Assembly: GCF_051622035.1 (NCBI RefSeq)
Contig: NC_135358.1
Coordinates: forward strand, 21,394,501 to 21,458,500
Direction of reading: 5' to 3'
From: Arctopsyche grandis
Taxonomy: Eukaryota; Arthropoda; Insecta; Trichoptera; Hydropsychidae
Length of the DNA: 64,000 nucleotides
The notes below the pieces were generated by a model that had not been told where the DNA came from, did not search any database, and saw only the letters and a list, made by a program, of their open reading frames with translations. The number at the start of each line of letters is the position of its first letter. Positions within the stretch are counted from its first letter, which is position 1. Positions 1 through 11,832 of the stretch are shown one piece after another. A program made the position numbers and the translations under genes.

Positions 1-35
1 GAATAAAATATATTAAATTAATGTCACGCTCTTAC

Positions 36-3000
36 TTTATCTGCGGGACTAGCTAGCTCTAAAGCAGCTTGTTCAGCAGTTGCACGACGAAGATCAGTAT
101 TATTATATTCAAGAATTTGATCACCAGTTCTCAGGCCTGCATGATAAGCCGGTGAATCAATTTGAACGCTGTGTACAAAAATTCCAACAGCATTACCTCC
201 AACTAAGCTGATCCCCAAGTCTGAACTTTTCCTCATTTCAATCAATAGAAAGCGAGGTTCCGACAAGTCTTTACTATTTTGAGTTTGACGATTACTACTC
301 ATGTCAGAAGAGGGGGCTTCCAATCTCAACGATTGTTGAGGACCGGGAGAATTCCGCGGTGTAGGTGAGCCAGAAACGGACACTTCGTCACCAGAGCCTT
401 CTTCTGGTGATGAACTACCGGAATTTTCAAATTCGTTATATTTGTCTGGACTAAACTGAACTAACATGGTAATCGAGTTACCACATTGTCTTAAAACATT
501 GGCGGCTAATTTATAAGTTGCGGACCTCATATTTATTCCACAAACTTCCAAAAGCTGATCTCCGACTTGAAGGCCGACTTGGCTAGCGAGCGAATGCTCA
601 TTAACGGTCGACACGAAAACTCCCCCACTATTTGGTGGACATGAAATTTGAATACCTAAAGGCTGTTGACTTTTGTCAATGTGGACTCTCCTCAGCTCAC
701 CAGGTAATGGTTTATTCGCCCAACCTACTCCGTAATAGTCTGGCATTGAATTTCGAGTGTTATTGTGAGGTAATTGTATTGTATGAGTACCTCTCCCAGG
801 ACTTAAAATTTCAACATGAAATGTCGGCATAGGTGAACCTCTTTCAGAACTACGTTCAATAGAGCCCGTGCTCACTTTTCCAACAGAATTCTTCGATGTT
901 ACACTCGGGTTTGAGGGTATCCGAAATCTTGGGTTTTCCTTCTTTCTAGGAAATGTCCCACCTTCATAACCATGATGATGATAGTGATCACTGCCAGCTC
1001 CTCTTCCACTTCTTATATTTGGTTGTATATCAGATGCATTGTGTGAGTGTGCTCCAAAGCCGCTGCATTCGTAGCTAACTCCAATGCTTTCGCCCGATTG
1101 GCTTTGGGTTATGGGTAAGGTTGGACTTCCCGGATGTGGGTAGCGAACTGGTGGCAGATGATGTGGATGCGGATTAACAAACGGAGGTACTATTCCAGCT
1201 CTGTACAACTGAGATTGTAAACGCGAATGTGAAGGTAATGTGCTAGTAATACCGATATTTAATCCACTGGTCAAACTTTCAGGTCCTAGGCTCTCACTAT
1301 CTGATGAATACTTACTTACAGGTTTAGACTTTTTTCCTGTATAATAATCTATGGTGTCTTTTCCTGGGTGAATTTTTAATGGAAAGTCCAAAGAATTAGG
1401 ATTTTTAGATAGAGATGGTAATGGTGGAACAAACTCTAAGGAGCTAGGACCTTTGTTAGAACCACCAATGAAATCCAGAGAATTAGGACTTTTGCTATCT
1501 CGCATTACAGATTGACAATCTAAAGAGTCGTCTGATGGATTTAAATTTCTACTTAATCTATTTGGTGTATTATCATGCTCAAAGTCGCTCATGTGTTTCT
1601 CTTTGAATTTTTCATAGCTCATCTGCACACTTATACTAGGAGGTGAAAAAGGGTCATGTACTGACAACGGGACAGTCTTGGGAAAGTGGGGTGTAGGATT
1701 AGCCGGAGATTCAATAGACTTATACACAGAATGTCTCGACGGAGTCGTAACATTGGTCAATGGAAGGTGACTAATTGGTATTGGATTAGAATTTCTATTC
1801 CACTGTGGCTCAGATTGTAAAAGTTTTGTTGGTGGACTGATCAAAATAGACAGTGGTGGTCTTTCCTTTTTGGATCGCGGTTGAACTATTGTGCCTGTTA
1901 GGTTTTGTTGAAATATCATATTGGATTTCACTTTAGGCCATGTACCCCTATTCTTTGAAGAATCGTAATTCTCCTGTAACGCATTGTCCTTGTTTCTACG
2001 CTTTGATCTTCTCAGCACTCCTCCACTTGAAGATTCTTTAGAGTCTAAAAACACAAAGGATTTTACAAAATAATCAAATTATTGTGTTTTTATTGTTCAA
2101 TGAAACTTTACATACTTGATTTTCTATATCCATCTATGACTGAATCCAGCTCAGCGATAGCATCACTTTCAGGTACAGTACTTTGCTGTAAAATAAAAAT
2201 AAAAGATTAATGACGTTTCAGATAAATCTGATAAAAATTATCACGTATATAAAAAATACACACTCTATTTTGCTTATCTTTTGATTTATTTCGACCAGTT
2301 ACAGCTTCTATTTTTCCAACAATCATATTCCAAGTTCCTGAAAAATATAATTTATTGTAGTCAACGAGTTTTATTTAGTGACCGCAGTTAGCAACAGCTT
2401 TTGAACAAACCTTTTTCATGATTTCCTGAAGTGGAATGACTCTTCTCATGGGATTTTGGCTGATTATTGGTAGAAACTTTGTAGACATATCTCCGATCCA
2501 TATCACCAATGTTTTCAAAACCATGCGTCTTTTGATCACTTGTCTGCATTAGATATCTACACCAAGGTTCCTCAGTCTGAGAGCAACTATTTACCATTTT
2601 GTTAGTGTGGGTAAAATATGGATTTTTATACAAAGTTTCTTTGATTGGAGATAATCTATGAAATATAATATCAATTTATTAATTAACTATACGAATCAAA
2701 ACATTTGGGGAACTTTTAACTACATATATGTATATAGTATACCTATTTGATATATCACTATTGGTAGAACCACTATGTGAAATATGTTTCAAAGTGGTGA
2801 TTGTTAACATATCGTAATGTCGATCATTTAAAATCATCATTGCTTCCACTGCACTTATTAAACCATCCATAGGTTTACTATTAATCTACAAATTCAAAAA
2901 ATATTAAAATATTTTTCAAGGTCAGCAAAAAACTTATAAAAAAAATTAAAATTCTTACATTAAGTACCCTATCTCCTATTGCTAAATTTCCTTCTTTGGC

Positions 3001-6000
3001 TGCTAGACTTCCTGGTGCAATTTTGCTTATATATATACCTTGTTCAAGTAAAAGACCATGTTCGGCGTGTCCTGACTTATTGAGTTGCGTTGTATGTAAG
3101 CAACGTGAACGAATCCGACGTCGTCTAACTAACAACCTTACCCGGCCACCACTAGAACGAAGAGCGTCAATGAGATGTGCCGTGTTCCCGACTGATGTCA
3201 CTCCTGGACCATCAACAATACAATCGGCAAGTCTAAAACACGTTAAAAATATATAAGCAACTATTAAATCACTTCAAAAGAATTACTTCAAATAAAACCA
3301 ACATACTTTAATTTTCCATCAGCGACTGATCCTTTTTGTATAGACGCCACATATATTCCAACATCGTTAGGATAATGAGGATCTTCCCTTCCGCCAACCA
3401 GTTCAAACCCGATGTCGCCATCCGACGGTATGCCATTTAGATCAACTTCTAAAATTTCCGACTCCCATTCCTGAAAAAAATCCAAAATACTACAATTTTA
3501 ATACTGCTTCATTCACTACCTGGAACTATAATTCTACTAAATGAATATAATACCTGAAGATCAGCATCTATAGCTGAGTCACGAGAATGATTATGCGTAA
3601 TAGCCGAATGATGTACTCTGCAATTATTCGTGTCTTTTTCCAATTCAGTTTCTAATTTCTCTTTAAGTTCTTTTAATTCTTTTGATGCTTCATTCCGTTG
3701 CTTTTTAATATCGTCCGAATCTCGAAGAGCTTCAGCTAAATCACTAACAGCTCGATCTCGTTCCTGGACAATTCATGTAAATGGTTAAAAATTGTATTTT
3801 AATTCATTATTTGTATTTAAGAACACATTATTGAAAAATAAGTAAAACTAACTTTACGCAATCGGTCACACAGTGTACGAATGCTCTCTCTTTCCGATAC
3901 GATTTTATCTCTTTCTGAGAAAGCCCAATCTCGTCTTCTCTTTGATACCTACGAAATAAAGGAATAGACCATTTTTATACAAATATCACTGTCGAGAATA
4001 TTCAAAACGCATGAAAAGTAATCTGCCCCGATCTTTAAAATAAATAAATTCGCACCTCTGCCTCTTGGTGAGCTTCGTTCAATTCACCTTGAAGCTTATC
4101 AAGACTTTTTCTTAATCTATCAATCTCTTGATTAGCTGTTTCAAGATTATCTACTCTCTCTTTGTGTCTAGGATTCAACACCATCCCAACCAATCCTAAA
4201 AGTAGACATTCACATAATTATATTCAGGAAACTATGCATACAAATATAATTTATTTCGACATTTGCACGACTAAAAAATAAACATACCCTGGAATTTGTC
4301 AATAGATGTATCAGCACTAAGTTGACTTCCATTCGAATCATCTTTACCAGTATTTGAGTTACCATGTGCATGGTGGTGATAAACAGAATTATCCAACCTA
4401 GAAACAATAGAATAAGAACAATTAAGAACAAAGTTTTACAAAAAAATTCTAAAACTGCCAATTCAATCACCTTCGCATTAAACATTTATCCCACAAATTT
4501 TTATTTTCCATGTGCCACATTTCGCAGAATATATAATATCAGAATAGAAGTATAAAGCTACATTAATATTCTTTACTATATTGCTTCACGATTAGCACAA
4601 ATACGAATGAACTAAGAAAAAGTGACACCTATAATAATATTTAAAACTGACTCACGTCTATGATAAGATAAGCAAAAAAGATAAATAGAATTACCAAGAC
4701 AATATGATCTCGAATAAAAATATACCAGATCAAAACACTGATTACATGAACGAATATGATTATTTAGATTGACACATTAACAATATATACGAGCGTAATT
4801 ATATATGTACCTTGTTTTTGATGTGTTTGGTTGATTTTGAGCAGCGTTCCTACTGAGATCTGAGCACTTTCGCAAAGCCTGATCTCGATCGAGAAGAGCT
4901 GAAGCGATTTCTCGACGCAAAGACTCCGCTTGCAAAGCTATTGCGTGTCGCTCTCGTTGAGCATTAGCCAATTCAGCTTCGGCAGCCTGTGCACGCTTTT
5001 CAGCACACTGAAGATCTTCAGACAACTTCTCCATTTCTTTATGTACCGTATCCCTAATGAGAAATAAAAGGAATATCAACAAAATGTCAACTTCACAATA
5101 CAAAGGGTGTCTTTCCACTGGGCAATTTACAATCAAATGTATGTAGGTAAGTAAATAATACAACTAAATTAATAACAATCATTTAAATATATCATAATTA
5201 ATAATAATAATACATAAAAACCAAACCTTTCACTCATTATTAATGTTATTTCCTGCATAGCAGCATTCCTTTCTTCGGTTAGTCTTTTCATATCTTTGGT
5301 AGCTTTGACTCGCACGCCCATTGCCTGATTCATTTCCCTCACAGCTTCTTCATGTTGAGAGCTTACTTTTCCTAAAGCATCTCGATAATCATTTCGTTCT
5401 CGTAGTGCCAAATCCCACTGTCTAATAGCGGCAGTGCATTGTTGTTTAAGACCATTGCGTTCACGAATCTATAAAGAAATACAATATATAAATATAAAAT
5501 ACATAAACCAAAAAAGCTCAATCGAAAAACGTGCACTCACAGCTGAATTTCTCTCTTGGGTGAGTTCATGATTTTGAGATTTAAATCTAGCATTCTCCTC
5601 TTGGCACACTTGGAGTTGATCTGCAGTAGCATTATGTGTTGATATGATTTCATCATATCTATAAAAAAAATCACACGTTGATTAATATTTCAATTAAATA
5701 ATAAATACAAAAGAATAAAAAAAATGACAAATCTAACCTTTTCCTGAGACACTCGTATTCTTCTTTGAGAACATCATATTTTCGGAGAGTGTGCATAAGC
5801 GCTGTATCACCTGATTCCGTAGAATTATTAGTGACTACAATGCTAGAATCGTTTTCTCGTTGAAGTCGTTGAACTTCACGTTCTAACCTATATCAGATCA
5901 ATAAAAAGACATAAGTATTACATAAAATTAAATATTTATCTTACAACAAATTATCACGTCAAATTGTACCTTTGCTTGTCATTTAATAACTCTCCGTACT

Positions 6001-9000
6001 TTCCGCGAATAGTATTTGCTTCTTGGGCTGAAACCTCTAATTGACTCATAGCTGCTCTATGTTGATTCCTGAAGTAATCAAGCTCCTGAAAATACATAGA
6101 TAAATTAAATCATGTTAAATTATTGAATTAAATTACGAGTGTGCAGTCTAAAATTTAGCAGCAAAGAAAAATTTATCCATATAGGTATATAAAATAGAAT
6201 TATATATTATAAATCTGAATAAAAAGAAAGTGCCGCATCTGTTTGACACAAAGTCATTAAAATCATATTGATTGCAGCGACCTGACAGTTTTTGAAAAAC
6301 GGCAAAGTCACACACACACACACACACAACATTCCAAAAACAATTAAATCTACTGCATATATGGATAAAGCAAAACTGCTCAAAAATAAAAATTCAAATG
6401 AATTATATTATGTATGTAGCAAGCAAAATAAAACTGAAATCAACTACTGCATACAAACCTTCATAGCATGATCGCATCTACGGCTGGTTTCAGAGTGCTG
6501 GGAACGTACTGTATTAAGTTCGTGGATCGCTTTATCGTATTGCTGTTTGAATGTTTCATTACTCTGTTTCGATATGACGTACTGCGATGGAGGCAAAGAA
6601 TCATAAGATGGATTCATCCCTTCGTAAGTCGGCTGTTTCACGACTTGATAACTCGTCTGTTTGTCATATCCAGAATTTTGCGCTAAACTCTCAAAATCAA
6701 TCGAAAGCGGTATAGTCGGCAACGTGACTGTGACTTGTTCCGAAGTCGGAATAAAACTGCGCGAAATATTTCCTAAAAAATTAACACAATATAATGATGC
6801 TTTACAATACAAAAAACGAATCCAATTTCTATCAATAATTCACCACAACGATTATAACATAAGGAAATACTCATCAAGGTTAAAAACAACACTCGGTGGG
6901 AAACAATTTGTATGATTTTTTTTCAGAATATTTCAGTATCGATCGAAACAAAGTCCACGATGAGTGTAAATGTAGTGCCAAATTTTTTTTTTTCGATATA
7001 CCCATAAAACGGCCGTAGAACGCTGCACAACACTGCACACCGTGAGTATTACAGTATTACACAAACGGAAATAAAACTACAGAAGCGTGAAAAAACGTCT
7101 AGAGCTCATCAGATAAATGTACCGAGTGCTCACTTTCTCTTGCAATCACCTTGGTTCGCACAAGTGGAGCAAACACAGCCAAGTTACACCAGAACGTATA
7201 AAACACACGGACAAGTATATAATAATTGCCTTTGTTACGGCGAAAACAAAAAAACCAATGAATTAATTAATTAATGTCATGCAACGTTTGCCAAAGCGTG
7301 CAGTTTACAAAGTCGATATGTGTGTATATCCAAACACACAAATAAACGTTTCGTACAAAATCATGTCTACACATGGTGAAGGGAGTGTTTGAGCAGGTGT
7401 GGACGTTGCCAAGCGGAGACGGATATCAATGACCAACGAAAAACTAATAGACTCCTATGAAGAATATTCGTCGGAAGACATTCTGAATATTCAAATGAAT
7501 ATTCACCGATGTTTCGATTCATTTATACATTATATTACAATCGTAAAAGATCGGTAACCATTTTAAAAAATGATTATATGTACTAGAATTTTTTATATAG
7601 ATCGATCTGGTGATGTCATCTAATTTCCGGAGCAAAAGATTTTTCAACAAAGAAAAATTTCCATAAAATTAATTATAAAAAATGATTCAATTATTTTCCA
7701 ATAATCCGAGTACTATGAATGGAAGTATACAAAGTACCATAGTACTGAAATACTCTACTGTATATGCAGATATACATACATATACATAGCCAGAAGTGTA
7801 TTGCTCGGTGGTTGCGTTAATGCAGACCACCGAGAGGTCCCGAGTTCAAGCACCGACTTGACCTGGATTAAAAAGAATTTATTCTGAGTATTTCTGCAGT
7901 GCTGCTGGTCAGACTTGGATTTTTGTGACTCCAAATCGATCGTTTCTTATCAGAGTTTGTCAATATGTCTGATTTCCTTGTTGAAACAGTTCCGCATCAA
8001 ATTGGCAACCAGCCCACAGTAGGTATTTGAATATAATTTCAAATTTATATATGTACAATCATAGGTGTCGCTACGGCGCGACCTGTAAAGGCAATACTAG
8101 ACTAAGATTGAAGTTATTTTTAAATTGCTGACTATTATTACTAAAGGATGGAGCCTCATTGGGGCAATCTCAACATACAGTAAACAGTATTCAAAGCAAG
8201 AGAGCAAAGTTTTTTCTACGAAGATAACAATATGAAAACCTTTAATTGTAACATCCAGATATCTCCGGCAAGCTGAGTGTTTACCGATGTTGTTTAATGA
8301 GGTCCTCAAAAAATTCAATTTATCTACATATGTTTATTAGGGCTGTATAGTATTTTATTTATTTATTCATTTTTAAATTATTTTTACCGTATATTATATA
8401 CATATATAAATTTATAATACTATAAATTTGAAACGAAATTAAAATAATAGTGACAAATAATGGTAGGTGGCCAATTTCGACCGCTTCAACTATGAAGTCA
8501 GATGAATTGGAAAATTCTGATAGGAAACGATCGACCTAGAAGTCAGATATATCCAAGGTCTGACCAGCAACACTGGATCAGGGATCGAACCCTTCAGTTG
8601 TTAGCATTCTACAATAACCATCGAGCTTTGTTGCTGGTTGGCTATAGCACAAGTTGCTTCAGAGGTAATAGACAAACGAGTAAAGATTCGAAATCCAGAA
8701 CTCTTATTCGGAGTCAAAAACACAGCACTATTTAACCTTTTTAATGAAGATATTTAACAACAAATTTTTGAACACAAGGTTTTCGGAAATTTTCAGTAAT
8801 CCACTGGATGAGGACATTGATTGACTCTTCAGAAAGGATTTAAAGTCAACCTAAAGGAATAATCAAATTTATCGCTAATGAAACTATACCTGAAACAGTT
8901 ACTCTACTGTAAGCTAAGCTTCACTAGCAACAATGTAAGCTTCAAAATGCCATGCTTTGTCGAAAAAATAAATAGAAATTGCACACACCCTATTATTGAA

Positions 9001-9062
9001 ATGGTGGATGTTTACTCACCGCTGCCTTCTCTGCTGTCCAACGAGGATGCGTCAGAAGCCAT
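36..9062 (-). CDS. Dlg5: Dlg5, MAGUK-family polarity scaffold (5' part, 18 coding exons; 3' end off the window)
   Basis: Dlg5 is a membrane-associated guanylate-kinase scaffold that acts at cell junctions and in cadherin traffic and epithelial polarity (known for the family). Exons joined on the minus strand, 5' to 3': 9062-9020, 6772-6459, 6085-5970, 5887-5738, 5658-5541, 5468-5227, 5053-4811, 4397-4288, 4195-4056, 3948-3853, 3763-3554, 3470-3307, 3232-2959, 2885-2743, 2655-2411, 2337-2264, 2185-2116, 2044-36. All junctions are GT-AG and the joined frame has no stop over 4761 nt (1587 codons). Residues ~110-590 are charged, heptad-like coiled coil. PDZ1 is ~600-690 (GFELVGG), PDZ2 ~690-780 (GIYISKIAPGS), PDZ3 ~1368-1455 (PLGIQIS) and PDZ4 from ~1513 (LGISLVGGN). 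A long serine/proline-rich linker lies between PDZ2 and PDZ3. The last exon ends at a GTAAGA donor, so SH3 and GUK exons are expected to the left. No CARD-like domain is evident at the short N-terminus. Confidence 0.93.
6308..6329. repeat. (CA)n microsatellite in a Dlg5 intron
   Basis: About eleven CA units lie in the 373-bp intron between the exons at 6085 and 6459. The intron is otherwise unremarkable. Confidence 0.8.
7790..8060 (+). mobile_element. tRNA-derived SINE, copy 1
   Basis: The head has a pol III B-box-like GGTCCCGAGTTCAAGC and an A-box-like stretch (GCTCGGTGGTTGCG). The body shared by the family follows: 'ctggtcagacttgga', 'ccaaatcgatcgtttctta', 'gttgaaacagttcc', 'aaattggcaacc'. 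The same order recurs in at least seven other places in this window. The 3' tail with its hairpin is missing here. Confidence 0.8.
8455..8665 (-). mobile_element. tRNA-derived SINE, copy 2
   Basis: On the plus strand this reads as the reverse complement of the family body ('aaacgatcgacctagaagtc', 'ggtctgaccagcaacac') and ends in the tRNA-like head (GGATCGAACCC, then the A-box region near 8630). It lies in the same Dlg5 intron as copy 1 but is inverted relative to it. Confidence 0.75.
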
Positions 9063-9072
9063 CGTCAATCAC
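9020..9072 (-). other. Dlg5: Dlg5 start exon with 5'UTR splice acceptor
   Basis: This small exon carries the Dlg5 start codon (9062-9060) and encodes MASDASSLDSREGS before a GTGAGT donor at 9019-9014. Its last base joins the exon at 6772 to make GNISRSF in the frame used by the rest of the gene, which is why this start was chosen. A TTTCAG acceptor sits at 9078-9073, only ten bases upstream of the ATG, so the transcript must have at least one further 5'UTR exon upstream. A possible donor (CAG|gttagc) lies near 10336 in the CpG-rich block. Confidence 0.75.
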
Positions 9073-10200
9073 CTGAAATTACACGCAAACAAATAACATT
9101 TGTATAATACGGCTGAAATTAAATGCACTCGCGAGTGTTTGCACACACGGCATTGTGAAAAATTAATACGCACATCGCGGCAAAAAGAAAACGATTGCTG
9201 AAAAAGAACCTTCGTGTATTTTAACTGCTTCTTTATTGCGATTTTATTAACCGTCGACACGATGGAGCAAAAAAATAATAATCAATATTTATTATTTTTT
9301 TTAAATATGATAAATATCAGAATATTTAACTTAACAGTTTCATTATATTGATTGATATGTTGATTTTTATTTTAACCCTTACAAACATACATTTATAAAT
9401 GTAAGTTTCAACTGCTTTTTTGTTTAATCTGTAAGATTAATGATTTGAAATACATATGTATATATTTCTAAAAAATTTAACAAACTTGATATTTGAATTC
9501 AATGCTAATAAAGGGATGTAACATTAGACATTAAAGTTAAACTTAAAAGATTTAAAATTAGATTATAAAAATAATCTCATGAAATTGTACAGTTTTTACA
9601 GAAATTAACACAAAATAATCAATATTATAAAATAATTATATGCCTCCAAACTGATAAAAGTTAAATTAATATGATCAATAGATTTATAACTCGGCTGATT
9701 CAAACTAAGCAAGACGTTACATTATAAAAAAAATGTTTCTCAGCTTTCAAATGGTTTCAATGAAAGTTCTACATGAATATAGATACGTATTCTAAATGAG
9801 ATTCTCATTTGAAACAGTCTAAAGAGAAATTCAAATCAAATCAACTAAAGATAAATGATTACAAAATATCCTCGTTCTGAACATTTGCTCGTAAACGAAT
9901 TACAAAATTAAATCAAAATGGGTACATATTATGTAAAATTTCCACACAGCATATGTAAATAATTAAATGTGAATGCACATCTAGATCATATAATACAACT
10001 TGGTGGATAACAGTGTCAATCGATCACGAACATGGAATAATTAAAATTGAGAGAAACGACAAGTGAAAAATGTAGTACGAACCGAAGCCTGGGAAGTGCC
10101 CCCATGAGCAATTTGGTCGATTCGGAGCCTAAGACGTCGATATGAACGCGTGAAAGTGAGACATTAAGCAACACCGCTTGCAATTAATTGCAAAAGTGTT
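9073..10200. other. AT-rich non-coding stretch upstream of the Dlg5 start exon
   Basis: No ORF with recognisable homology and no repeat shared with the rest of the window were seen. It is probably an intron between an unseen 5'UTR exon and the start exon. Confidence 0.45.
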
Positions 10201-10760
10201 TTATTCAAAGTGAAGGGGGGAATGAAAGGATTCCAGGTTATGGCGGTTTTCGGAGAGTTTAGGGGTGTTTTGGGGTGCGGGTGAGTGGCGAGTGGCGAGT
10301 GGCGACCAGCTGAAGGTGCGATGCGGCAGTGCTAACCTGGCGATGCAGTGGGTGTGATGCGTCGCTGCGGTGGCAGTGGTGGGGGCGAAGCGCGGGGGCG
10401 CAGCCCGACTGGCGGGGGGGGAGCGCCGGCGCCGGCGCGGGCGGGGTGTGGGTGAGGCGCGGGGTGCGGTTTGCGGTGTGCGGGTGTCCGGGCAGCGGCC
10501 CACACCCGCGACACTGCTCCTCTCCGCTCCTCTCCGCTCCACTCCACTCCACTCCACTCCACCTGACACACTCTCTCGACTCTGTCTCTCCTCTCTCCCA
10601 AACACCTAAACGCCTCGGATCACGGCCAGATCGCGTCGCCGCTAATCGCCGACTTTTCCTCGCAACAACGCCCAAATTCACTTTGCACAAATCTTCATCC
10701 GACCTATTTTCCTCGCATGTCGTATTTTATCAGTTGCCTCTTCCATTTTTGATGCTCAGT
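10201..10760 (-). promoter_or_regulatory. CpG-rich block, probable Dlg5 promoter / first exon
   Basis: This is a sharp GC- and CpG-rich island in otherwise AT-rich DNA. It includes GCGCCGGCGCCGGCGCGG near 10420 and a run of (TCCGC/TCCAC)n units at 10520-10562. All open frames here are repetitive by-products of composition. It lies upstream of the Dlg5 start exon, which needs a further 5'UTR exon, so I infer the transcription start here. A CAG|gttagc donor on the minus strand at about 10337/10336 is one possible 5'UTR exon end. No coding role is supported. Confidence 0.45.
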
Positions 10761-11019
10761 TGCAACATAAATACAGATTTTAAATAAATAGCACGATGTT
10801 GAATGCGTTTATATGGAATTTTAATTTTTCCACTAGAAAAAAGTACAAATACTGACAAACTTAATAAGCTCCAAAAACTCAATATCGACTACTGTTAGTA
10901 AGCGTGCAAAAGTGAAAAAAAATGTTTTAAATCCATCGATTTTTAATTATTTTTGTATTTATATGAAAATACAAAAAACCAAGTGTGTTTCCAAAAACCA
11001 ACATTAAGGTACTCTTTAA

Positions 11020-11189
11020 GGTCTGTTCATACCTATCCAGCACGACCCGAATCCTGCAAGTGCATGAATGCGTAAATGCGCATGCGCGAATGGAGTATGA
11101 ATACGTCCATATAATGTATCAAAGAATACTATCCGCACTTGCAGGACACCCGCAGGATACGGGTCGTGCTGGATAGGTATGAACAGACC
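11020..11189. mobile_element. Inverted-repeat MITE, copy A
   Basis: The ends are perfect inverted repeats starting GGTCTGTTCATACCTATCC, with arms of about 30 bp extending through 'cagcacgaccc'. TTTAA flanks both sides (11015-11019 and 11190-11194), compatible with a short target duplication. The 170-bp element has no coding capacity. Confidence 0.85.
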
Positions 11190-11223
11190 TTTAATGTTTA
11201 CTATACAAAAACTCACAAATGAA

Positions 11224-11415
11224 GGTCTGTTCATACCTATCCAGCACGACCCGTATCCTGCAAGTGCGGATAGTATTCTTTGGTACATTATATGAACGTA
11301 TTCATACTCCATTCGCGCATGCGCATTTATGCATTCATGCGCGTCTATATAGAATGTACTAAAGAATACTGTCCGTACTTGCAGGATTCGGGTCGATGCC
11401 TGATCCGTATTTTGA
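11224..11415. mobile_element. Inverted-repeat MITE, copy B (one end eroded)
   Basis: The left end is nearly identical to copy A (GGTCTGTTCATACCTATCC). The interior shares the 'gcgcatgcgc' core and both 'aaagaatact' boxes, but in the inverted order. The right end departs from the terminal repeat after 'gattcgggtcg'. It sits only 34 bp from copy A. Confidence 0.8.
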
Positions 11416-11764
11416 AGATTCAAGCACCGTTAATTATTTTGTATGCATTGTTTAATTGTGTCTATATTAGACATAATGGTTTCAAATGTATGCAAGTTTT
11501 GAACGAGAAAAAAGCTACTTCTAATTGTTCTAATTTTCAACAGTCCTGAAATAATTGGGATTATTGAGAATTGTAACTAATATAAACGTCCAAAGGTAAA
11601 CTACAGATAAACAAGTTACAACAGTAATTACATAAATAAATAGATAATGTCCTCAGGCCCATAATGACATTTCAAAATTTTACAATGCAAAAATCATTTC
11701 AATAGATTCTTGATCATAATTAGTTATTATAGTAATCAAATCTGTACACATTTTTATTTTTAAT

Positions 11765-11832
11765 ATATTTATTTTATTTAAATTTATCGGAATTATCATT
11801 CAAAATACATAATTGCAGCATTTATTTACAAA
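11765..11832 (-). terminator. SNRNP40: SNRNP40 3'UTR and poly(A) signals
   Basis: On the minus strand an AATAAA (11826-11821) follows the stop codon by few bases, and further AATAAA/AATAAATA hexamers lie around 11780-11765. The first gives an unusually short 3'UTR, and the distal cluster may be used instead. Confidence 0.5.

Larger units (their letters stand above)
6773..9019 (-). other. First large intron of Dlg5
   Basis: This 2.25-kb intron separates the start exon from the next coding exon. It contains two SINE copies in opposite orientation (7790-8060 plus, 8455-8665 minus), a cluster of GAATATTC motifs near 7456-7503, and otherwise AT-rich sequence with no supported exon. Confidence 0.7.

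Noticed and set aside
632-832. Plus-strand ORF inside the Dlg5 exon
   Set aside because: It is antisense to the PDZ3-coding exon and has no domain. It is a shadow frame.
10201-10787. Several overlapping ORFs of 79-152 codons in the CpG island, both strands
   Set aside because: Compositional by-products of GC-rich DNA, with low-complexity Arg/Pro/Ser content and no splice or homology support.
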